From NCBI GenBank assembly GCA_021779635.1, contig JAJYAH010000523.1:1-5533 (forward strand): a DNA stretch of 5,533 nt, given 5' to 3'. Made by a program: the position numbers and the translations under genes. The DNA is from Pseudomonadota bacterium (GTDB taxonomy: Bacteria; Pseudomonadota; Alphaproteobacteria; Rhizobiales; Xanthobacteraceae). A model generated the notes under the pieces. That model was not told where the DNA came from and ran no database searches. It saw only the letters and a list, made by a program, of their open reading frames with translations. This document shows, piece after piece, positions 4,757 through 5,533 of the stretch. Within the stretch, counting starts at the first letter, position 1, and each line of letters opens with the position of its first letter.

Positions 4757-5533
4757 GTGACATCCTTCGGACGTGTGATTTCGGTGCGCGGTTCCCTTGC
4801 CCGCGTCGGACTTCTGGCGACGAGCCAGTTGGGCATCTCGGAGGTAAGGGCGACCGTCGGGCGGTTCGTCAGCATCCGCTGCGCAAATTCCACCATCGTC
4901 GCCATGATCACCGAAGTATCCTGCGAGGACCTGCCGACTTCGGACATCTACATCGCCAGCGCCTCGGTCGATCTTCTCGGCGAAATTCTCGGCGGACCTG
5001 AGCGCCCCAAATTTCAGCGCGGCGTCACCAACTATCCTACAATCGGCGATACGGTCGACCTGATCAACAATCAGGAGCTTCGCACGGTATATGCCCCGAC
5101 GGGTTCGGATCAGATCGGCGTCGGCACCTTGCAGAAGGTGTGTGCCAATCCTTCCTGTCCAGTGAATCATCCGAAGCAGCAACACAGCCGCGAGGATGAG
5201 AAATGGAAGGCCGAGCAGGAGAAACAGCGCAAAGAGCAAGCCATCGCCAATGCGACGGGTCTCCGCGTCCTTACCGCTGTGAGCGCCGCTGTCCCTGTCC
5301 GTCTGATGAAGCGTGACCTGCTTTTCGTTCTTGAGAAGCTGGTAAGTCTGATGGATGAGCGTCGCATCGAGTCCCTTGCTCGACAGCACGGCATCCGGCA
5401 GAAGCGTGATGACGGAGGCATCGCAAAGACCTTCAGTACTTTCCTCCGCCGGGCCGACGAAGGAACACTCTGTCGGATGTTGGTCGAAGCGGCCATCCTG
5501 CTTGCCGCGTCGAAGACGAATCCGGCAATCGTT
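4757..5533 (+). CDS. Chimeric ORF: HerA-type helicase N-terminal domain joined to ParB-like C-terminal region, 3' end outside window
   Basis: 259 codons open to the window edge. An in-frame TGA at 4748-4750 and the GTG at 4757 bound the start; a weak AGG lies 10 bases upstream. Residues 1-126 read as the N-terminal beta-barrel (HAS-barrel) domain of a HerA ATPase: FGRVISVRGS (4-13), ATVGRFVSIRC (32-42), VDLLGEILGG, FQRGVTNYPTIGD and the GTLQ end at about 123-126. A normal HerA would continue into its ATPase core with a Walker A motif; that core is absent. From residue 127 the sequence instead reads like the C-terminal part of a large ParB-like protein: CANPSCPVNHP (129-139), a charged helix around 145-162, VPVRLMKRDLLFVLEKLVSLMD, then ARQHGIRQKRDDGG and LRRADEGTL. 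The ParB nuclease-like and HTH regions are missing. So the ORF has neither ATPase core nor ParB core, and its function cannot be predicted. Domain calls rest on remembered family patterns. It could be a genuine fusion, a decaying gene remnant or an assembly join. Confidence 0.75.
   Translation, partial: MTSFGRVISVRGSLARVGLLATSQLGISEVRATVGRFVSIRCANSTIVAMITEVSCEDLPTSDIYIASASVDLLGEILGGPERPKFQRGVTNYPTIGDTVDLINNQELRTVYAPTGSDQIGVGTLQKVCANPSCPVNHPKQQHSREDEKWKAEQEKQRKEQAIANATGLRVLTAVSAAVPVRLMKRDLLFVLEKLVSLMDERRIESLARQHGIRQKRDDGGIAKTFSTFLRRADEGTLCRMLVEAAILLAASKTNPAIV

Noticed and set aside
4427..5389. Minus-strand open frame of 320 codons opposite the chimeric ORF
   Set aside because: The plus strand carries recognisable HerA-like and ParB-like sequence over most of this span; the antisense product has no family features.
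4757..5533. HerA-based anti-phage defence system
   Set aside because: Such systems need the HerA ATPase core, which is missing here, and no nuclease or SIR2 partner is visible.

Overview
The window looks like chromosomal DNA from a GC-rich alphaproteobacterium. Bradyrhizobium or a close Nitrobacteraceae relative is my best guess, from base composition, codon choice and the remembered look of the HerA-like and ParB-like segments. No rRNA, tRNA, CRISPR array or complete insertion sequence was seen.

Left part (1-2722, minus strand): a tight four-gene operon for aromatic-ring catabolism. In transcription order it holds a PIG-L-family protein resembling the 4-oxalomesaconate hydratase GalB (2722-2327), an RraA-fold 4-carboxy-4-hydroxy-2-oxoadipate (CHA) aldolase of the LigK/GalC type (2330-1638), a 4,5-dihydroxyphthalate decarboxylase-like protein (1630-767), and a type I (VOC-fold) extradiol dioxygenase running off the left edge (747 to <1). 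Spacings are -4, +7 and +19 bases and every downstream start has a Shine-Dalgarno sequence, so the set is probably one transcript. The combination suggests decarboxylation of a phthalate-type diol, ring cleavage, hydration of oxalomesaconate, and aldol cleavage to pyruvate and oxaloacetate. The hydratase-like gene appears to lack its middle third to half in frame, so that step may be dead or supplied elsewhere.

Middle (2723-4309): a 219-base gap with a candidate promoter and a 20-bp GC-alternating perfect palindrome, then a complete minus-strand DUF2252 gene (4309-2942) of unknown function.

Right part (4310-5533): about 450 bases without a convincing gene, holding a candidate promoter for DUF2252, inverted repeats, and a candidate extended -10 promoter pointing right. 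Then comes a plus-strand ORF (4757 to >5533) that is open to the window edge. Its first ~126 codons read as the N-terminal domain of a HerA-type helicase. From about codon 127 it reads as the C-terminal part of a large ParB-like protein. The junction is in frame near 5132-5140. This is either a real gene fusion made by deletion or recombination, or an assembly join, and it is the most unusual item in the window.
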